A stretch of DNA of 13,414 nt. Origin: an uncultured Limosilactobacillus sp. (lineage in GTDB: Bacteria; Bacillota; Bacilli; Lactobacillales; Lactobacillaceae). The stretch's first letter is position 1. Every line of letters begins with the position of its first letter. The stretch lies in assembly GCA_944326735.1 (NCBI GenBank), contig CALVFC010000026.1, positions 1 to 13,414 of the forward strand, written 5' to 3'. The notes beneath the pieces are model-generated. The model worked only from the letters and a program-made list of their open reading frames with translations, was not told the DNA's origin and made no database searches. Positions 1-6,723 of this stretch are shown here, piece after piece. Position numbers and translations under genes: made by a program.

Positions 1-700
1 TAATGGTTTGAGCTGCCGTCCGCGATTCTTGTTCTTCGCTCTCCAACTTTTGCAGAGCGTCCACAATGTTTTGCCGACTTTCCTTATTCTTACTGCTTTC
101 CCAAATGCCAGAGTGGGAGCTGACCTCTTTTAATTGATCTTGCAACTTAGCGCGGCGTTCTTCCCGTTCCCGTTGGTGGTCAATTAAATCCTGGAGCCGG
201 TCGTTCTCTTGGGAAATCTTATCAATCTTGTCACTGTTGTACCGTTTATTTTCGTGAACTAGTTCAAAGGACTTTTGTAACTTAGCGTATTCCTCTTGGT
301 TGAACAGGAAGCGGACATTCAAGACGTCCAATTCACCAAATTCACGACGATCCCACCAGTTACCAAAGTAAATCCGGTAGTGACCGGTTTGATATTCTTC
401 ATAGTAAAAGAACGGGTAGGCCTTCCCCAAATAATCAATTAAGTTGACACTTAAGTAGTGACTTAGTTTGTCAACCAGGTCATCAACTAAGGACATGACA
501 CTTTGATTATTGGATTGCTGTTCCCGATGTTCAATTTCTTTAGCGTACCGTTGGTTATCTAATAACTGGTAAATGCGCCGGTCTTGGTGATCGGCAACTG
601 CTGCCTTAAATTGTTGCAGGAAATCAATTTTATTAACAATTTGGTTGTTGATTGCTGCAGCGACTTCCTGGGCAGATTGTTGATGTTGTTCTGTGGCCAT
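1..700 (-). CDS. Coiled-coil protein of unknown function, N-terminal 233 residues (runs off left edge)
   Basis: The minus-strand frame is open from ATG at 700 to the window edge without a stop, so the 3' end is missing. The start is supported by AAGGAG about 8 bases upstream. Residues 1-80 are polar and helical, rich in Gln, Asp and Lys. Residues 81-135 are aromatic and may form a small globular region (YPFFYYEEY near 95-103, GNWWDRREFGELD near 113-125). Residues 135-230 look like a long charged coiled coil with many Glu, Arg, Lys and Gln. No signal peptide, membrane segment or catalytic motif is visible. Similar lactobacillus proteins may have been labelled SbcC-like because of the coiled coil, but no Walker motif is seen in this part and I do not assign that function. 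It is divergent from the 41-residue gene at 898. The coding status is fairly certain; the role is unknown. Confidence 0.8.
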   Translation of the reverse strand, partial: MATEQHQQSAQEVAAAINNQIVNKIDFLQQFKAAVADHQDRRIYQLLDNQRYAKEIEHREQQSNNQSVMSLVDDLVDKLSHYLSVNLIDYLGKAYPFFYYEEYQTGHYRIYFGNWWDRREFGELDVLNVRFLFNQEEYAKLQKSFELVHENKRYNSDKIDKISQENDRLQDLIDHQREREERRAKLQDQLKEVSSHSGIWESSKNKESRQNIVDALQKLESEEQESRTAAQTI

Positions 701-721
701 ATCCACCGCTCCTTATGTATT

Positions 722-750
722 ACTAAGATTAATCTTAATCGACTTGTCAA
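722..750 (-). promoter_or_regulatory. Possible promoter with 14-bp palindrome for the left-edge gene
   Basis: A perfect TTGACA -35 box reads on the minus strand at 750-745. The sequence 17 bases further on (727-722, CTTAGT) is a poor -10 box. A perfect 14-bp palindrome, TAAGATTAATCTTA, occupies 724-737, across the spacer and the presumed -10. That is where a repressor would be expected to bind. The -35 and the palindrome are seen directly; promoter activity is inferred. Confidence 0.4.
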
Positions 751-808
751 CACTTTTAAAGATCTTCATAAATTATTGAAGGCTTTCTTTACATTTAATC
801 ACCAAAAG

Positions 809-836
809 TTGCTTTTTCGCCGAGCAAGATTATAAT
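809..836 (+). promoter_or_regulatory. Promoter of the 41-residue small protein gene
   Basis: TTGCTT (809-814), a 16-base spacer and a perfect TATAAT (831-836) form a good vegetative promoter. Transcription should start near 842-843, about 55 bases before the ATG at 898. Confidence 0.7.
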
Positions 837-841
837 GAAGT

Positions 842-867
842 TAACAATTGTAATATTACGATTGTTA
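842..867 (+). promoter_or_regulatory. 26-bp near-perfect dyad at the predicted transcription start
   Basis: Arms TAACAAT (842-848) and ATTGTTA (861-867) flank the perfect inner palindrome GTAATATTAC (850-859). The remaining pair (T849, G860) would be a wobble in RNA, so 12 of 13 DNA pairs match. The element begins at the predicted +1 of the TATAAT promoter. It could be a repressor operator or a 5' RNA hairpin that stabilises the message. I do not recognise the binding protein. Confidence 0.6.
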
Positions 868-897
868 TCGATGCGTTTCGGAAAGAGGCGAAGTTAG

Positions 898-1023
898 ATG
901 GCACTTAGTAAGCAAGAACGTAAGGAAATGGCTCGTAAGGCCATGGAAAAGCGTGGCAACAAGAAGCCAGATGGCTCTGGTTTCGCAAGAATCGACGCTG
1001 ACGCCAAGAAACTGAGCGAATAA
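898..1023 (+). CDS. Small basic protein of unknown function, 41 residues
   Basis: ATG at 898 to TAA at 1021-1023. The protein is rich in Lys, Arg, Glu and Ala. Its N-terminal half (about residues 4-19) would form a charged helix with KQERKEMARKAMEKRG. The C-terminal half has a PDGSGF turn near 24-29, then a second charged stretch. It has no Cys, no membrane segment and no signal peptide, and is probably cytosolic. An AAAGAGG-like ribosome site lies about 10 bases upstream. It has its own strong promoter (809-836), a large dyad at the start site and an intrinsic terminator directly after the stop, so it forms a complete single-gene transcription unit. That layout argues that it is real despite its length. 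I do not recognise a named family and assign no function. Nucleic acid binding is possible from the charge but is only a guess. Confidence 0.7.
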   Translation: MALSKQERKEMARKAMEKRGNKKPDGSGFARIDADAKKLSE

Positions 1024-1043
1024 CTTTTTGAAGCAATTCACTT

Positions 1044-1078
1044 AAAAAAAGAGACTGGGCATTGACTCAGTCTCTTTT
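1044..1078 (+). terminator. Intrinsic terminator after the small protein gene
   Basis: GAGACTG (1051-1057) pairs with CAGTCTC (1068-1074). The stem is flanked by seven A (1044-1050) and TTTT (1075-1078), so it could work in both directions. It lies 20 bases after the stop. Confidence 0.8.
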
Positions 1079-1102
1079 CGATTTTAAATATAACAATCTA
1101 CC

Positions 1103-1147
1103 AAAAATCTCCAGTGCTCAGTCAAACTGAACTCTGGAGACTTTTTT
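1103..1147. terminator. Second, bidirectional terminator between convergent genes
   Basis: TCTCCAG (1108-1114) pairs with CTGGAGA (1134-1140). An inner stem is formed by TCAGT and ACTGA around a CAA loop. T runs follow on both strands (TTTTTT at 1142-1147 on plus, complement of AAAAA 1103-1107 on minus). It can stop the aminotransferase transcript and back up the terminator at 1044-1078. Confidence 0.75.
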
Positions 1148-1152
1148 GGATC

Positions 1153-1186
1153 CAACGAACTAGTCCTGACTTATGCCTGTTCGTTG
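1153..1186 (-). repeat. 8-bp inverted repeat just after the aminotransferase stop
   Basis: CAACGAAC (1153-1160) and GTTCGTTG (1179-1186) are perfect inverted copies with an 18-base loop. The repeat begins one base after the aminotransferase stop codon, so it can form a 3' UTR hairpin ahead of the terminator. There is no adjacent T run. Protection of the 3' end is an inference. Confidence 0.5.
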
Positions 1187-1187
1187 A

Positions 1188-2357
1188 TCATTGATTTTCT
1201 ACGTATTTGGCTAAGCGGTCCATCCCCTCGCGGATCTGATCCATGCTCGTGGCGTAACTAAACCGCAGGTAACCTTCACCACCGGCACCAAAGAATGAGC
1301 CAGCAGTTACGGCGACCCGGGCTTTTTTAACGATATCGTAAATTAACTTCGTATCATCTTGCTCAAGGCCAGCAGGAATCTTGGCAAAGATGTAGAAGGA
1401 GCCCATTGGCTGGGTGCAGTCAAAGCCCATCGCTGTTAACCGTTTATACATATAGTCACGGCGTTGCACATACTTGGCGTCCATTTCATGGGTGGCTTTT
1501 AATCCCCCACGAAGGGCTGCTTCCGCGGCATCCTGACTAAAGGTGGCCACGTCAGTCATCACGAAGGAGTGGACCTTGAAGATTTCATTGGTAACCGCTG
1601 CCGGTGCACAGAGGTACCCAATCCGCCAGCCAGTCATGGCGTATGACTTGGACAAACCGTTAGTGAGGATCGTTTGGTCAGGCAGGGGCCGGGCCATTGA
1701 CGAGTATTCGCCATCATAATTCAATTCACTATAAATTTCATCACAAATGGCGAAGATTGGCTTCCCCTTAATCAATTCCGCTAATGCATTCAATTCGTCT
1801 TGACTGTATGCAATCCCGGTTGGGTTCGACGGGTTAACAAAGATCACGCCCTTGACCCGGTCGCCATACTTATCTAAATAGGACTTCAGTAATTCGGGAG
1901 TTACTTTGAAGTTCGTGTGTGAAGTATCAACTTCAACCGCCGTCCCGCCAGCCATTGTGACATCAGGTGTGTAAATCGAGAAGGTTGGCGTTGGCACCAG
2001 AATTACATCACCAGGATTAGTAATCGCCATGATCGCTGAAAAGATTCCTTCCGTGACCCCATTGGTAATTAAGATCTCGGTTTTAGGATCGTAATGTAAG
2101 TCATAATTAGTGGCAAGGCTTTCGGAAACAGCCGCAAGCAACCCCGTCGTCCCCCGCTGCGGAGAATAATGGGTCCGGTTGTTTTGAATGGCCTTGATTC
2201 CCGCCTGCTTAATGTATTCAGGTGTATTAAAATCCGGTTCCCCAACTGTGAATTTAATAACATCCTCAAACTGAGAAGCATACTGGCTAAACTCAAAAAT
2301 CTTGAGTTTGGGAACATCCTTCAGGACAGTCCGCATATGTTTACTCATTTCAACCAT
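1188..2357 (-). CDS. PLP-dependent class I/II aminotransferase (aspartate/aromatic type)
   Basis: This is a 389-residue cytosolic fold-type I aminotransferase that moves an amino group between an amino acid and a 2-oxo acid, usually 2-oxoglutarate. Visible hallmarks are NPTG at 178-181, CDEIY at 205-209 (Asp206 contacts the PLP ring), SKSYAMTGWR at 236-245 with Lys237 as the PLP Schiff-base lysine and Arg245 for its phosphate, and Arg365 in YLRFSYA for the substrate carboxylate. The length is normal and no key residue is missing. ATG at 2357 is preferred over the in-frame Met4 because AAAGGAA lies 8 bases before it. It resembles the AraT/PatA group of lactobacilli, but substrate choice among Asp, aromatic and other amino acids cannot be read from the sequence, so no symbol is given. 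It is monocistronic, with a hairpin on each side. Confidence 0.92.
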   Translation of the reverse strand: MVEMSKHMRTVLKDVPKLKIFEFSQYASQFEDVIKFTVGEPDFNTPEYIKQAGIKAIQNNRTHYSPQRGTTGLLAAVSESLATNYDLHYDPKTEILITNGVTEGIFSAIMAITNPGDVILVPTPTFSIYTPDVTMAGGTAVEVDTSHTNFKVTPELLKSYLDKYGDRVKGVIFVNPSNPTGIAYSQDELNALAELIKGKPIFAICDEIYSELNYDGEYSSMARPLPDQTILTNGLSKSYAMTGWRIGYLCAPAAVTNEIFKVHSFVMTDVATFSQDAAEAALRGGLKATHEMDAKYVQRRDYMYKRLTAMGFDCTQPMGSFYIFAKIPAGLEQDDTKLIYDIVKKARVAVTAGSFFGAGGEGYLRFSYATSMDQIREGMDRLAKYVENQ

Positions 2358-2423
2358 CTAAATCATTCCTTTTCTATTTCCTAAATATAGGTTAATAGTT
2401 TGTGCACAGATGGTCAAGATAAC

Positions 2424-2456
2424 AAAATCCGTTAACGATATCTCGCTAACGGATTT
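2424..2456 (-). terminator. Hairpin terminator after gltX
   Basis: AAATCCGTTA (2425-2434) pairs perfectly with TAACGGATTT (2447-2456), a 10-bp stem with a 12-base loop. It lies 9 bases after the gltX stop. On the minus strand the stem runs into a short T-rich tail (TTTTGTT). It separates gltX from the aminotransferase gene downstream. Confidence 0.75.
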
Positions 2457-2465
2457 AAAACTTAT

Positions 2466-3974
2466 TTAGGCTTGAAATGCGGCAATCATCCGGTCGAGCA
2501 GTTCAATATCAGTCTTCCGGGAGTAGATGTCCATGATTTCGTAAATTTGTGGTGCAGAAGTTGAACCAGTGAATGCCAAGTTCAATGGGAAATACAGGTT
2601 CCGACCCTTAACGCCGGTTTCCTTACCAACTTCCTTGATGGCCTGACTGTAGTCCAAGTCAGCATCCCCGTTGGCCAACCGATCTTTCAGGTGACTCAGG
2701 ACAGCAACGATATCATCGTTTGAGAAGTCTTCGTTGTCCTTCAGTTGATCGTAGTTAAAGTGCTGGTCAAGGACAGTGTAGTAGTCCCAAGCATATTGCA
2801 TAACTTCGAGCAACTTGTTGACATCGCGTTGGTGAACGTGGATAGTCTTGGAAATTAAGGTCTTCAGTTCATCTTCTGGAACTGATTGCAGGCGCTTAGC
2901 TTCTTCAGTTTCGCCTTCCTTGATTAATGCCAAGGTCCGGTCAGTTAATTCATCAACGTCCATCTTCTTGATGTATTGGGCATTCATCCAGTCAAGCTTC
3001 TTTTGGTCGAAGTATGCTGGTGCCTTAGACATCCGTTGCGGGTCATAAACCTTAATCAATTCATCCTTGGAGTAAATTTCCCGTTCGCCAACTGGTGACC
3101 AGCCCAGGAAGGCGATGAAGTTGAAGATGGCTTCTGGTAAGTAACCATGCTTCTTGTATTCATTGATGAACTGTAAAGTATCCTTGTCACGCTTACTGAG
3201 CTTCTTCCGGGTCTTCGGGTTGAAGATCAATGGAATGTGGCAGAAAGTTGGGTGCTCCCAGCCAAGTGCTTCATAGATGGCAATTTGCTTTGGCGTGTTG
3301 GAAATGTGGTCAGCACCACGCAAAACGTGGGTGATTTCCATGGAGTGGTCATCCACAACAACGGCAAAGTTGTAAGTTGGCATCCCATCACTCTTTTCGA
3401 TGATGAAGTCACCACCAAGGTTGTCGGAGTTGAAGGAAACGTGACCACGAGCAATGTCGTCCCATTCGTAGTCATGGTTCTTTGGGAAGTGGAAACGAAT
3501 TGTTGGCTTCAAGCCCTTAGCTTCCGCTGCCTTTTGTTCTTCTTCACTCTTACCATACCAACGACCATCATAGTGTGGAGCTTCATTGTTAGCGCGTTGA
3601 CGTTCACGCATTTCTTGAAGTTCTTCTTCCGTTGAGTAGTCCTTGTAGGCAATTCCGGCATCCAGTAACTTTTGAATGTACTTGTGGTAAATACCCTTTT
3701 CATTCCGTTCACTCTGCCGGTATGGAGCATACTTTGGATTAGGCTTGTTAGGACCTTCGTCCCAGTCAATTCCTAACCAATGTAAGTTATCACGCTGGCT
3801 GGCTTCCCCATCCTTAACGTTCCGCTTAGTATCGGTATCTTCAATCCGCAATACCATCGTTCCGTTAAAGTGCCGAGCAAATAAGTAGTTAAAAAGGGCT
3901 GACTGCGCATTACCAATGTGTAAGAAACCGGTTGGACTTGGTGCGTAGCGAACTCTGACCTTCTTGTCATCCAT
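2466..3974 (-). CDS. gltX: Glutamyl-tRNA synthetase
   Basis: This 502-residue class I aminoacyl-tRNA synthetase charges tRNA-Glu with glutamate. In lactic acid bacteria lacking glutaminyl-tRNA synthetase it also mischarges tRNA-Gln for GatCAB amidation; that is family knowledge, not visible here. The N-terminal Rossmann fold shows [13 protein letters not shown] at 10-22, the HIGH-like motif being H19-N22. RIEDTD lies at 43-48, [12 protein letters not shown] at 219-230, and the KMSKS-like motif KLSKR at 258-262. The C-terminal part is the helical anticodon-binding region. The length is full. ATG at 3974 follows AAAGGAG at a 10-base spacing. The gene has its own promoter (4031-4058), a short leader hairpin and a terminator, so it is probably a single-gene unit. 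Confidence 0.97.
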   Translation of the reverse strand: MDDKKVRVRYAPSPTGFLHIGNAQSALFNYLFARHFNGTMVLRIEDTDTKRNVKDGEASQRDNLHWLGIDWDEGPNKPNPKYAPYRQSERNEKGIYHKYIQKLLDAGIAYKDYSTEEELQEMRERQRANNEAPHYDGRWYGKSEEEQKAAEAKGLKPTIRFHFPKNHDYEWDDIARGHVSFNSDNLGGDFIIEKSDGMPTYNFAVVVDDHSMEITHVLRGADHISNTPKQIAIYEALGWEHPTFCHIPLIFNPKTRKKLSKRDKDTLQFINEYKKHGYLPEAIFNFIAFLGWSPVGEREIYSKDELIKVYDPQRMSKAPAYFDQKKLDWMNAQYIKKMDVDELTDRTLALIKEGETEEAKRLQSVPEDELKTLISKTIHVHQRDVNKLLEVMQYAWDYYTVLDQHFNYDQLKDNEDFSNDDIVAVLSHLKDRLANGDADLDYSQAIKEVGKETGVKGRNLYFPLNLAFTGSTSAPQIYEIMDIYSRKTDIELLDRMIAAFQA

Positions 3975-3999
3975 TTTTGAGAATCTCCTTTAATGTAAT

Positions 4000-4016
4000 T
4001 CACGACTGTATCGTGA
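4000..4016 (-). other. Short leader hairpin of gltX
   Basis: TCACGA (4000-4005) and TCGTGA (4011-4016) form a perfect 6-bp stem with a 5-base loop. It falls about 8-24 bases into the predicted gltX transcript, before the ribosome site. It may stabilise the 5' end. It is too small and simple for a T-box. Confidence 0.4.
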
Positions 4017-4030
4017 GTGCAACAAATTTA

Positions 4031-4058
4031 ATTGTATCGGAAAGTCGTCATTTGTCAA
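4031..4058 (-). promoter_or_regulatory. gltX promoter
   Basis: On the minus strand, a perfect TTGACA (4058-4053), a 16-base spacer and TACAAT (4036-4031) give a near-consensus promoter. The predicted start near 4024 leaves a leader of about 50 bases. It begins 15 bases past the glnA terminator hairpin. Confidence 0.8.
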
Positions 4059-4072
4059 TTTATGACGGCACA

Positions 4073-4132
4073 AAAGCGCCCGTAATGACATCCCCTCCTT
4101 CATTAGTAAGGTGGTCATTACTGCGGCGCTTT
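4073..4132 (-). terminator. Long hairpin after glnA
   Basis: The outer stem is AAAGCGCC (4073-4080) with GGCGCTTT (4125-4132). The middle stem is GTAATGAC (4082-4089) with GTCATTAC (4114-4121). An inner stem is CCTT (4097-4100) with AAGG (4108-4111). On the minus strand it exits into TTTTG, so it probably terminates glnA. A further 6-bp inverted repeat (GATCAT 4137-4142, ATGATC 4153-4158) sits between it and the glnA stop. Confidence 0.7.
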
Positions 4133-4163
4133 AGTTGATCATCTAAATATTAATGATCGCTTT

Positions 4164-5507
4164 TTAGTATTGTTCCATGTACTTCTTGCGTTCCCAATCT
4201 GAAACGTGTGCACGGTAGGAATCATATTCACGGGTCTTAGCTTCCATGAAGCTGTCGTAAATGTGTTCACCAAGGGCACCCTTCATCACTTCATCGGCAG
4301 CTAAGTCTTTCAAAGCGTTGTGCAAGTTATCTGGTAAGTTGACAATGCCCTTTTCTTGACGTTCAGCAGTCGACATTTGGTAAATGTTTTCGTTGACGTT
4401 GTGAATTGGTTCAAGGTTGTTACGTAAGCCATCCAAGCCGGCTTCCAAGACAGCAGCAATGGCTAAGTATGGATTAGCAGCAGGGTCAGCTGACCGTAAT
4501 TCCAAACGAGTTCCCATACCACGATCACTAGGAATCCGGACTAATGGTGAACGGTTAGAAGTTGACCAGGCAACATAGACTGGTGCTTCGTAACCTGGTA
4601 CCAAACGCTTGTAGGAGTTGACGATTGGGTTAACAATCGCGGTAAAGCTCCGGGCGTGCTTCATCAAACCACCAAGGAAGTGGTAGGCCGTAGTTGACAG
4701 TTGATCTTTATCATTAGCATCGTAGAAGGCATTCTTGCCATCTTGGTTGAAGAGGGACATGTTCAGGTGCATTCCAGAACCATTAATTCCGGAAAGAGGC
4801 TTTGGCATGAATGTAGCATGCATGTTGTACTTCTTAGCGATGGTCTTAACAACCAGCTTGAAGGTTTGAATGTTATCAGCGGCTTCCAAAGCGTCCGCAT
4901 ACTTGAAGTCAACTTCATGCTGACCAGGAGCAACTTCGTGGTGGGCCGCTTCAACATCGAAGCCCATCTTTTCAAGGGCCAGGACGATGTCACGCCGGCA
5001 ATCTTCACCAGTGTCAGCTGGTTCCATGTCAAAGTAGTTTTCTGAATCGTTGACAATCGTCGTTGGGTTCCCATTTTCATCGTTCTTGAAGAGGAAGAAT
5101 TCTGGTTCAGGACCAATGTTGAAGTCCTTGAAGCCTAACTTCTGCATGTCAGTCAAAACACGCTTCAAGTTGTTACGAGGGTCACCAGAGAATGGCGTAC
5201 CATCAGTCATGTGAACACTGCAGATAACGCGCGCAACTTTACCGTGTTCCGCACCCCATGGGAATGTTAACCAAGTCGACATGTCTGGGTACAAGTACAT
5301 GTCACTTTCTTCAATCCGCACAAACCCATCGATGGATGAACCATCAAACATAATCTTGTTATCCATCAGCTTATCCAATTGACTAACTGGTAGGTCGACA
5401 CTCTTAATTGTTCCTAAGAGATCGGTGAACATTACCCGCAAGAAGCGGATGTTTTCGTCCTTCACCATTTGGCGAACTTCATCTTTGCTATATTCATGTC
5501 TAGCCAT
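4164..5507 (-). CDS. glnA: Glutamine synthetase, type I (GSI-alpha)
   Basis: This 447-residue enzyme makes glutamine from glutamate, ammonia and ATP, as a cytosolic dodecamer. Motifs include [21 protein letters not shown] at about 54-74, GPEPEFFLF at 132-140, [13 protein letters not shown] at 189-201, NGSGMH at 242-247, the [11 protein letters not shown] loop at 299-309 and NRSPLVRIP at 318-326. Arg64 corresponds to Arg62 of the Bacillus subtilis enzyme, which serves feedback inhibition in the alpha type. No Tyr adenylylation site is expected in this group. I chose ATG at 5507 because AAAGGGA lies 8 bases upstream and this gives the family's usual length. The frame stays open to 5642, but that extension is unconserved and overlaps the leader. 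Unlike the common glnR-glnA operon, no glnR lies upstream; miaA does. Confidence 0.96.
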   Translation of the reverse strand: MARHEYSKDEVRQMVKDENIRFLRVMFTDLLGTIKSVDLPVSQLDKLMDNKIMFDGSSIDGFVRIEESDMYLYPDMSTWLTFPWGAEHGKVARVICSVHMTDGTPFSGDPRNNLKRVLTDMQKLGFKDFNIGPEPEFFLFKNDENGNPTTIVNDSENYFDMEPADTGEDCRRDIVLALEKMGFDVEAAHHEVAPGQHEVDFKYADALEAADNIQTFKLVVKTIAKKYNMHATFMPKPLSGINGSGMHLNMSLFNQDGKNAFYDANDKDQLSTTAYHFLGGLMKHARSFTAIVNPIVNSYKRLVPGYEAPVYVAWSTSNRSPLVRIPSDRGMGTRLELRSADPAANPYLAIAAVLEAGLDGLRNNLEPIHNVNENIYQMSTAERQEKGIVNLPDNLHNALKDLAADEVMKGALGEHIYDSFMEAKTREYDSYRAHVSDWERKKYMEQY

Positions 5508-5541
5508 ACGTCTAATCCCTTTCATAACAAAATCTGCTGTT

Positions 5542-5592
5542 CTTAATAAAATTAAGTGCCGTTTGTTGTCTTTCAAGTAGACCATTCGGCAC
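5542..5592 (-). other. Two adjoining hairpins in the glnA leader
   Basis: In the predicted leader of about 120 bases, the first hairpin has an outer stem GTGCCG/CGGCAC (5556-5561 with 5587-5592) and an inner stem GTCT/AGAC (5568-5571 with 5579-5582). The second, CTTAAT/ATTAAG (5542-5547 with 5551-5556), directly abuts it with a 3-base loop. Together they may control read-through, stability or ribosome access. I recognise no known riboswitch class. Confidence 0.45.
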
Positions 5593-5632
5593 CAAATGAT
5601 TAAGTAACAACTAGTTCCTCTAACACGTTCTA

Positions 5633-5661
5633 AGAATACCAATTGATATGGGGGAAGTCAA
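5633..5661 (-). promoter_or_regulatory. glnA promoter
   Basis: TTGACT (5661-5656), a 17-base spacer and TATTCT (5638-5633) lie on the minus strand. The predicted start near 5626 gives a leader of about 120 bases. No terminator is visible between miaA and this promoter, so some read-through from miaA is possible. Confidence 0.65.
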
Positions 5662-5665
5662 TTTA

Positions 5666-5681
5666 ATGAAAACGTTTTAAC
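5666..5681 (-). promoter_or_regulatory. cre-like site directly upstream of the glnA promoter
   Basis: The minus-strand sequence GTTAAAACGTTTTCAT matches 14 of 16 positions of the CcpA cre consensus WTGNNARCGNWWWCAW. It ends five bases upstream of the -35 box. Sites in that position can activate as well as repress. I found no clear GlnR box (TGTNA-N7-TNACA) in this gap. Confidence 0.4.
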
Positions 5682-5710
5682 CTGATTGTAAACAAATTGG
5701 GGCTGAAACT

Positions 5711-6622
5711 TTATTTATTTAACCAGTCCTCAATTAGCTCCTTAACATCGTTAGGCTGATTTTTGCCAGAAACCAGGTCGAACCAGTGAACGTCCATTTT
5801 ATTCCGGAACCAGGTGAGCTGGCGCTTCGCATAGTGCCGCGAATCCTTTTTAATATTGTCAACCGCCGTGGTCAAGTCACAATCACCAGTAAAGTACGGG
5901 AACAATTCATGGTACCCGATCCCTTTACCAGCTGGCAACGTCGCCCCACCCTGGTCAAATAACCAGCGGGCTTCATCGAGTAACCCCGCCTTCATCATTA
6001 AGTCGACCCGTTTATTAATGCGGTCGTAGAGTACCGGCCGGTCAGTAGTCAGGCCAACTAACAAGTAATCGTTAACTGCCTCTTGCTGGGGTTGGTCAGA
6101 AAAACGATGGCCCGTTTGGTGAATCACTTCCAGGGCGCGAATCACCCGCCGTGTGTTCCCCACGGGGATTTGCTGGGCTGCGGCCGCATCTTGTTGCTCA
6201 AGCTGATCCCACACAAATTGGGGACCTTGCTGCTTGGCAACGGCTTCCCAGTGTTGGCGAAAAGCGGTCGACTGCTGACTGCCAAGGATGAGGTTATTGG
6301 TCAGCGCCTGGAGGTAAAACCCGGTCCCGCCGACAATCAATGGCAAATGACCCCGTCCACTAATTTCCTCAATCAGGTGTCCCGCTGATGATTTGAATTC
6401 GGCAACTGAGTACTGGTGGTCAACGTCAACAATATCGATTAAATGGTGGGGAACACCAGCCATTTCATCAGGGCGGATCTTGGCGGTCCCAATGTCAAGG
6501 TGGCGATAAACCTGCATCGAGTCCCCAGAAATCACTTCGCCATGAAAGGCTTTGGCAATCTGAATTGATAGGTCAGTCTTACCAACCGCAGTCGGTCCGA
6601 CAATTGCAACGACTTTCGACAA
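5711..6622 (-). CDS. miaA: tRNA dimethylallyltransferase
   Basis: This 303-residue enzyme transfers a dimethylallyl group to A37 of tRNAs that read codons starting with U, the first step to i6A/ms2i6A. The P-loop GPTAVGKT lies at 9-16, SGDSMQVYR at 32-40, PHHLID at 58-63 and VGGTGFYLQ at 97-105. The length is typical. The start codon is TTG at 6622-6620, with AAAGGAAGGG ending about 5 bases upstream. No in-frame ATG fits better, because the P-loop begins only nine residues in. A 6-bp inverted repeat (6657-6662 with 6671-6676) lies upstream, towards the divergent DUF3042 gene. Neighbouring glnA matches the miaA-near-glnA arrangement of many Firmicutes. Confidence 0.95.
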   Translation of the reverse strand: MSKVVAIVGPTAVGKTDLSIQIAKAFHGEVISGDSMQVYRHLDIGTAKIRPDEMAGVPHHLIDIVDVDHQYSVAEFKSSAGHLIEEISGRGHLPLIVGGTGFYLQALTNNLILGSQQSTAFRQHWEAVAKQQGPQFVWDQLEQQDAAAAQQIPVGNTRRVIRALEVIHQTGHRFSDQPQQEAVNDYLLVGLTTDRPVLYDRINKRVDLMMKAGLLDEARWLFDQGGATLPAGKGIGYHELFPYFTGDCDLTTAVDNIKKDSRHYAKRQLTWFRNKMDVHWFDLVSGKNQPNDVKELIEDWLNK

Positions 6623-6723
6623 TTTAACCCTTCCTTTCCCAAATTAATTGATGGTCTGACTGGTAAAAAGCAGTCAAGTTTTGCATAATAGAGTTAAGTA
6701 TAAACCAAAAGGAGGAAACTAAG

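Noticed and set aside
584..835. 83-codon plus-strand frame at the left promoter region
   Set aside because: It overlaps the real minus-strand gene and the promoter of the small gene, and looks like a chance open frame.
2401..2417. TGTGCACA palindrome and TTGACC as promoter and operator of the aminotransferase
   Set aside because: No acceptable -10 box lies 16-18 bases from TTGACC, and an 8-bp palindrome alone is too common to claim.
3237..3635. 132-codon plus-strand frame inside gltX
   Set aside because: It is an antisense shadow of a certain gene, with no ribosome site and no protein-like pattern.
3975..4030. T-box or riboswitch in the gltX leader
   Set aside because: The leader is only about 50 bases, with a single 6-bp hairpin. 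There is no T-box sequence or anti-terminator.
5508..5642. In-frame 45-residue extension at the N-terminus of glnA
   Set aside because: The added residues are unlike any glutamine synthetase and cover the promoter and leader hairpins. The ATG at 5507 has a good ribosome site and gives the normal 447 residues.
5686..5695. TTGTAAACAA as a GlnR box near glnA
   Set aside because: The half-sites are only two bases apart, whereas a GlnR box needs TGTNA and TNACA with seven bases between them.
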